Source: Cerrena zonata
Taxonomy: Eukaryota; Basidiomycota; Agaricomycetes; Polyporales; Cerrenaceae
DNA length: 64,000 bases
Reading direction: 5' to 3'
Assembly (NCBI GenBank): GCA_038087015.1
Contig: JASBNA010000032.1
Coordinates: forward strand, 1-64,000
This document shows positions 58,346 through 64,000 of the stretch, piece after piece. Position numbers and translations under genes: made by a program. The notes under the pieces are model-generated. The model was not told the origin of the DNA. It ran no database searches and saw nothing but the letters and a program-made list of their open reading frames with translations. Every line of letters starts with the position of its first letter. Within the stretch, counting starts at the first letter, position 1.

Positions 58346-60450
58346 TAGGCGTTTAAGAGAGGTCAGAAAAGGGAGGTCACAGATGAAGAACGGAAAGGAG
58401 ATATAATAGAACAGGGAGCGGAAGACAGGAAAGAAGACGGCACAGTAAGACAGCCAATGAAAACCAGAATAGAACAGTGTCGAAGAAGAACATGTAGAGT
58501 CATGATGAAGGTTTTTGATTCCGCATGTGCGTGTGTGAATATGACCTTGACGGCGCAAAGTTAGCCCTCGGGGCCCACAACCCACTGATATGATATGACA
58601 GACCCTAAGGAGCTGAGTTCCGTAGCTAGTTACTTGGTAGTAAACGAGCGTACTCATTCATTTCTCCAAGGATATAGTAGATTGTCAGAAAATCGAAGTT
58701 GAATTGACAGAAGGGATTTCAGCAATTGAGGAGAATAGACGTAAGGGAACAAGTGAAGCCCATCATGTACCTGACAGACGTATATATAGATTTCCGCGAG
58801 TATGAAGCGAGAATTCTATGTACACTGAAACGTGCAGTTCCTTGCGCCTCGTCATTGTAAGCCCGAATTGGTGAGAGTTGGCAGTTGGGCTATATATTTT
58901 GCAAATGGCCGATATCGCCGGTGGTACCTATTTGAAAATAGTCAATTTCTGTCAGATAGTACAGCCATGAAAAGTGTAGCAGCTGAAATACAGAGAGTAC
59001 TCAAAACGACACTCACCTGTGGTGGTGGGGGAAGAACCTCCATGACATACACATGATATGTCAGAAAACACGAGAAAGAACTAAGCGAGTAACGAAATCG
59101 GTTCGCGGGATCTAGAACTTCAATCACAGCGAGTTTTCTCCGGCGTCTTCAAACCGTTGAGAATTCGAGAACAGACAGTCGTTTGAGATATTAGCGAGCA
59201 TTTGTCCTGGAAGATGAGGATGAACGGCTGTATATGACCGCAGTGCATAAGAGTGCATAGCGAGGTCGCATACTGAAGCAGTCAAGAGAACGAACGACTT
59301 GAAGTAGTATGCGCCGGTAACTTCGTGGAGACCGTCAAGGCCTCTTGTGAGAGAAAAGTGGCAGATCCGGGTGATCCTCCATCAAGGTGGCTTTACGATT
59401 CAACAGCAGTGGAACGCTGCACCAAACACGTTGAATTAATTGGTGGGCCTTATTGGATTAAACTATGATATGACGGATGACAACGCTGCCCACGGAGAAG
59501 CTGTGTGATGGCGTGGGGCGCGCCACAGGTGAGATGGCGCTAGGTACGTGACAACTCTGCCCTGGCCAGGGTGTTTTGTGTTGGTAAAACAGGCAGAAAC
59601 GTGCAGTGAAGGACTCGGACAAAGCAGAAAAACAATTGCGGTGATGGAGAAAGGCCGAAAGAGGCTAAGTGGAAACGTGGGAGAGTGGTAATTGAGCCGT
59701 ATAAGGGTTATTTCAAGCTATTTCAAGTTAATTTGCGCCCCTTTTCCCGGTGGATCGTTTCTCGGAAGTTTGACTCCTTCACCTTTCGTCTGTACACCCA
59801 TTATCTCAACACCGCCTGGCTCGCGGTACACCGCTCCTTAGCTTTCGCCTCGTCCACAGAGCCCTCTCCAAGCTTGTTTCAAGACCACACCTGCTCCCCG
59901 TAACGCAGGGTCCCTCACGCTGCAAGCGATCCGTCCCTCTCCGCTTAACTCTAGCTTCTCGGCAGTGCAGATGTATTCTGCCACCACCACCTTGCTTAAT
60001 TGACTTGACTTGTGTGCTTTGTCTATTTGGGTCCTCTATGTCCTCTCTCTCTCTGAGGACCCCTGCACATCCACTAGGCTATTCGTCATGTTCAGCTTAC
60101 GACTTACCTCGTATTGCTCCTCCATCATACGCTCGGTGTTCTTCATGACCACGCTTGTGGCTTCCTCCGAACCTCGTGAGGACCGCCATAATGTCTGGAG
60201 CTACTGTCCCTACACCGCTCATGCATCAACTGCATATATTTCCCAGAAGTCTGGGATGTCCCTTCCTTCACTTGGTAGTGGCTGGTCCTCTTCGTCATCT
60301 ACCCCTCTAGTCTGTTCCCATGTCGGTCTCCCGATGAGTAAACAGGACGCCCTTTTACGTCTCCCCGCCGTTGGTAGCATGTTATGGCGATTGTGTGGAG
60401 CATTTGTCTTTCTCCTTTGGCACGCGCGCTTGTCCAAGACATTTCGACTG
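58346..60450. other. Intergenic, no supported gene
   Basis: About 2.1 kb. A reverse ORF at 58139-58657 (172 codons) overlaps the F-box remnant antisense and lacks protein features. The reading 60010-60471 is open and in phase with the start of the next gene, but looks like leader sequence. Otherwise nothing is seen. Confidence 0.5.
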
Positions 60451-63400
60451 ATGCTTCCCTGCTCAAGGTGACCCTGCTTGTTCGCTTTCTCTCCTTATAA
60501 TTACTGACACCGCCCTTTCTTCCATACAGTCACTTTGTTATATGGTTACCAGTTCTGTTGTTTTTTCTCGTTGGTCAGAGTCTCCCGGTCAATGCTCTTG
60601 CCCTTCATTCTCGTCCAACTCCGATTGTGGCGGTAGTCACCCCCTCTCCAACAGTCACCAGTGTCATTCCAGTGATGTTTCGAAGACAGTCCAATTCTGC
60701 GGACCCGACTACCCCAACTTCTACAGATGTCCTTTCTCTGACGTCCGATTTATCATCGTTCAGCAGCTCATCAGACACCGCGACATCTGTAGGTAACAGC
60801 ATCTCGGTGAGAGATGAATATGTACCATGCGACACGTTATTCAATTTTTTCTCTTCTAGGTTGTACTTTCTGTTTCGGACGGGATTCCTAGCCTATCAAC
60901 GATTGTTCCTAGTTTACAATCGTCGATATTGAATCCATCGTCGGGATCGAGCTCTCAACCAACGAGTCAGTCAACATCAGAGCCAACCTCCAGCTTACCA
61001 AACTCGACTGTTACCTCACAACCCACACTCCAGCCGCCTTCATCTTCCCCCACTTCACAGACGACATCATCTTCTCTCCCAAATACACAACCTCCGCCAT
61101 CTTCCTCTTCAATACCCCCTTCATCAATACCCTCTTCACCTCCAACATCATCAACAATAGCCTCCAGTAATAGCACGACCGTCACGACTTCCTCATCATC
61201 CACGCTTTCGATTTTAACATCTAGCTCGCTATCCTCAAGTTCCCGCTCTGAAACTACCGTTGCTTCTTCTTCTATGTGAGTGTGGTCCTTTCTTATTTCG
61301 CCTCATTACATTTGCGCAGAAATATATTCCGACGCAGCCTCTTGAACGCAGTGGCTGTACGAGGCATCATTTGCCGACGTATTCAGGTTGTACATTTAGC
61401 ATTGTGATTATGACAAACCTTGTTCTATGTTTACTTAATTTATAACACCCCGAGGGCGTTCACGACCTTTCCTCACTCATTCCGTGCCTTCCTTCTCTTT
61501 TCCTCTGAATGTCGTAATTTCTCTGCTTCTTACCGACTTCGCTTGCAATTTTACCTATATTCTAATTCTTCTATTATCTAGTCTCTCGGGTTCGCTGACG
61601 TCTTCTTCAATTTCTCCTATTACATCCTTCATCTCAACAACTACACCCGGGTCCTCGGCCATCTCCTCCGCTCTTCCTTCATCTACACAAACACCGTCCA
61701 CGGATCCATCTACATCCATATTGCCATCGCCGACATTCTTGTCTTCTTCCGATGACCCTTCAACGTCACCCTCTGCAACATCTTCACGACCCGTGCTACA
61801 ACCCTCGCCTACTTTGACTAGCAGTGATGCTCCCTCTAGTCGATCATCTGCTTCCAACTCACATTTCTCGACCGTATTGACCACCATCGTCGTCACATCA
61901 ACATTCTCGAAATCAACAGGGGACCGGTACAACAACTCTAACCTACAGTTGTAATAACGGGTACTTTGATACCAAACCAACCCAATTCGGGCACCAACAC
62001 CAACCTGTAAATGCGAACTATCCTTATTCTTATTCATACTCATGCTAACATACTCTTCAGTTTGGCTCACCATCCGGGCGCCATTGCCGGTGTTGTGATT
62101 GGTTCGGTGGCGTTTGCTGGCCTGCTTGTCGCCTGGCTTTTCATAGCCAGACGCAGACATCAAATGGCCGTACGAGAAGCTGAGTCCGCCGTCCTCACCA
62201 GTGCAAACTCTGGTGGAGGTGGAGATGCCTTTGGAAGTGGAAGGGCGCGAGCACTGTTCCTTGACGATGATAGCAGGTCCATGTTGCACAACACGCAACC
62301 GCGAATGTCGCAAATGTACACAGGGGCCTCAATCGTACGTGGAAGTGTTGAATATGGTCGACTCCACTCCGGGTTACCAGAACCTCAGGAAATTATCAGT
62401 CCTGATAATCCGCCTGGGTTGGGTGGCGCTACCACCGCGGTTAATCCACAGGGAGATTCTCCCGGTACCAGAGAAGATGACGCGTTTATGAAGAACAACT
62501 CGAGGATGGATGTCAATGAAGTTGAGATCACACCCGCTCAAAAATCACCGATGTCTTATCTTTCTCGTGCGTCCTCTGGGTTGAGTGCCCCAGGGCCAGA
62601 TCCAGCTGCTTGGCTAGGGAACAAAGATATTATATTCACACCGGTGAAGACGATCTCACCACAACCCTCGACTCCCGGATTCGGGCACTCTTCTTCCGAA
62701 GGGCATGTAACGTCAGCTATAGGCTCAGGAAGCTCAGATATGGTGCACCTCATGCCATCTCAGAACGACACCGTCCATTCAGCTGGGAGTTTAAGTGGTC
62801 ATGGGGGCGGCGATATTATGTCAATGTCTGCCTTACCGTACGCTGGTGGCTCGGGTTCCTCGGAGCATGACCAAAGTCCTACAGGTGGATCGTCGAGTGG
62901 GCATGGTGGTGGAAGTTCGTCCCAAGGGCATGCGGCTTCTTCTGGAGGCAGTCATGGTCATAGACCATCAGAAGGACGGAAATCCCCAGGCCCGTCCAGT
63001 TTATTGCCAACACAAACTCAGACGCAACATCCGCCGATTGCGTTCCGGAATGTAGAGGACGAGAAGAAAAGTCGAAGGAGAAGTTTCCTCGGAAGACCAT
63101 TGAAATGGCGAATCAGAGGCGGCCGACCATCTAGTTCTTCTTCGATGTCGTCAATATCAAATTACTCTCAGCCTTCCCCAGCTCCAACACTGTCGTTCTC
63201 TGATCGAAGACCACTCAGTGCTGAGATGTCTATGCAAAGCCCTCCTGCGACCCATTCCGTATCCAGAAGTTCCTCTATTCGCAGGTCACATACACCTACA
63301 CTTTCATCTCTTCCGCCGCCTCTTCTTCATGTTCATACCATGTTCCAACCGCACGAAGTCGACATTCCTGAAGACCAAGTGCCTCCCGAAGCTCCTCATT

Positions 63401-63803
63401 GGCCGGTATTCGGGAATCCAGCCATGCCCTCTCCCGCATGGACAGATAGGTCGAGTCAAAATCTCCCAGACGGTCTCCTTGACCCTCGTTTGGGAGTACG
63501 GTTAGGCACTGGTGGTGCGTCCGGGAGTTCAGCCGCCATCAGTCTGAGGGATGATCAGGACTATTCGCGGCCTATCGGTGGGGTAAGTTGTCCTTTCTTT
63601 GAACAACAAGTCAAAAAAGCAATAACTAATCCGTCGTTTAACAGTTTGTGAACAACAGAATGTACAGCACGACAACTATCCCGACTGTGGACACTCAGGG
63701 ATCACATTATACTACATCGCGTCGCAATTCGGACGAGTCCCATCAGACTAGACGTTTTGAAGCAGATACAGACACTCCTCAGGATGAGTTTATTGCGATC
63801 TGA
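60451..63803 (+). CDS. Ser/Thr-rich single-pass membrane protein (Mid2/WSC-like layout)
   Basis: Exons: 60451-60467, 60530-60788, 60860-61275, 61582-about 61955 (with two apparent frame changes), an uncertain part to about 62007, 62061-63582 and 63645-63803. Total is roughly 930 residues. The N-terminus MLPCSSHFVIWLPVLLFFLV is a signal peptide or anchor. About 300 residues of Ser/Thr/Pro-rich sequence follow (SSSPTSQTTSSSLPNTQPPP), likely heavily O-mannosylated. One membrane helix (GAIAGVVIGSVAFAGLLVAW) is followed by ARRRHQ, so the C-terminus is inside. The cytoplasmic part (about 540 residues) is rich in Ser, Gly and His (GGSSSGHGGGSSSQGHAAS), with no enzyme domain. The layout resembles fungal cell-wall stress sensors, but no WSC or Mid2 motif was identified, so this is layout only. 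The last exon adds FVNNRMYSTTTIPTVDTQ and ends EFIAI. Confidence 0.7.
61276..61581 (+). other. 306-nt intron of the membrane protein gene
   Basis: Donor GTGAGT after SSSS-AT, acceptor ATTATCTAG before CTCTCGGG. It keeps phase. It is much longer than the neighbouring introns (62-71 nt), so an extra exon inside it is possible, but none is evident. Confidence 0.55.
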
Positions 63804-64000
63804 CGATGACTTTTGTTCTGTATATCGTACACACACACGATCTCTTCGTTCGCGCACACTTTCCATGGACCCTGTCGGTCATTACCCATCTGCACAACTA
63901 TTATTGACAGGAAAAGAACTTGACATTTCCTACATACTTTCTGTTGTTTCTATATCATACGCATTTTCCTGCTACCTCTAAAACTCTAATACGACTAGAC
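63804..64000. other. 3' flank of the membrane protein gene
   Basis: No further gene before the window end. The ORF 63757-63981 overlaps the last exon in another frame and is not supported. Confidence 0.5.

Noticed and set aside
58139..58657. 172-codon reverse ORF
   Set aside because: It is antisense to the F-box remnant, has no domain or coding-like composition and no splice partners.
61555..62313. 252-codon reverse ORF antisense to the membrane protein gene
   Set aside because: It is the complement of the Ser/Thr-rich repeats and reads as Glu/Val/Asp low complexity.

Overview
This is nuclear DNA from a filamentous basidiomycete, probably a mushroom-forming agaricomycete. The reasons are many short GT-AG introns (about 45-70 nt), up to 15 exons in a 939-nt CDS, one fused ATP-citrate lyase gene (most ascomycetes split it in two), F-box-like paralogues and decayed fungal transposons. 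All exon models were built by hand from splice signals, reading phase and family similarity, with no search or alignment tool.

Layout. (1) 1-15.4 kb is a mosaic of broken or unfamiliar multi-exon genes. It includes two related reverse-strand copies of an unknown family (2.9-4.0 and 7.8-8.36 kb), a tandem pair of F-box-like genes (8.85-9.79 and about 9.96-11.91 kb) and a decayed small secreted-protein gene (12.66-13.22 kb). Several non-autonomous elements with CACTG ends cut through it; two have 3-bp target-site duplications. (2) 15.4-37.2 kb is strongly A+T-rich and full of stops. Recognisable remnants are a Ty3/gypsy reverse transcriptase (22.1 kb), a C2H2-finger ORF (27.3-28.2 kb), a degenerate minisatellite (31.3-31.7 kb), a hAT transposase (32.2-33.7 kb) and a gypsy RNase H/integrase/GPY segment (33.7-35.3 kb). 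Stops and lost catalytic residues fit C-to-T and G-to-A decay (RIP-like or 5-methylcytosine deamination). (3) 37.4-64 kb is gene-rich.

Gene-rich half: DUF1275 membrane protein (-), ATP-citrate lyase (-), UBL3-like prenylated ubiquitin-fold protein (-), RAD6 E2 enzyme (-), a hypothetical gene (-), a secreted GH43 arabinanase (+), an F-box-like protein (-), a basic nuclear-type protein (-), an F-box-like paralogue (+), a 5' remnant of a third F-box copy (+) and a Ser/Thr-rich single-pass membrane protein (+). ATP-citrate lyase supplies cytosolic acetyl-CoA, RAD6 and the UBL3-like protein belong to ubiquitin biology, and GH43 acts outside the cell on plant arabinan. No metabolic cluster is evident.

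The best-supported unusual points are a CACTG element inserted in frame in an F-box-like gene, a similar element whose two flanks come from different genes, a GC-AG intron in ATP-citrate lyase, a 6-nt microexon in GH43, an ATG-only coding exon in RAD6, and a 20-nt first exon shared by three F-box paralogues. I did not find a convincing new multi-gene system.
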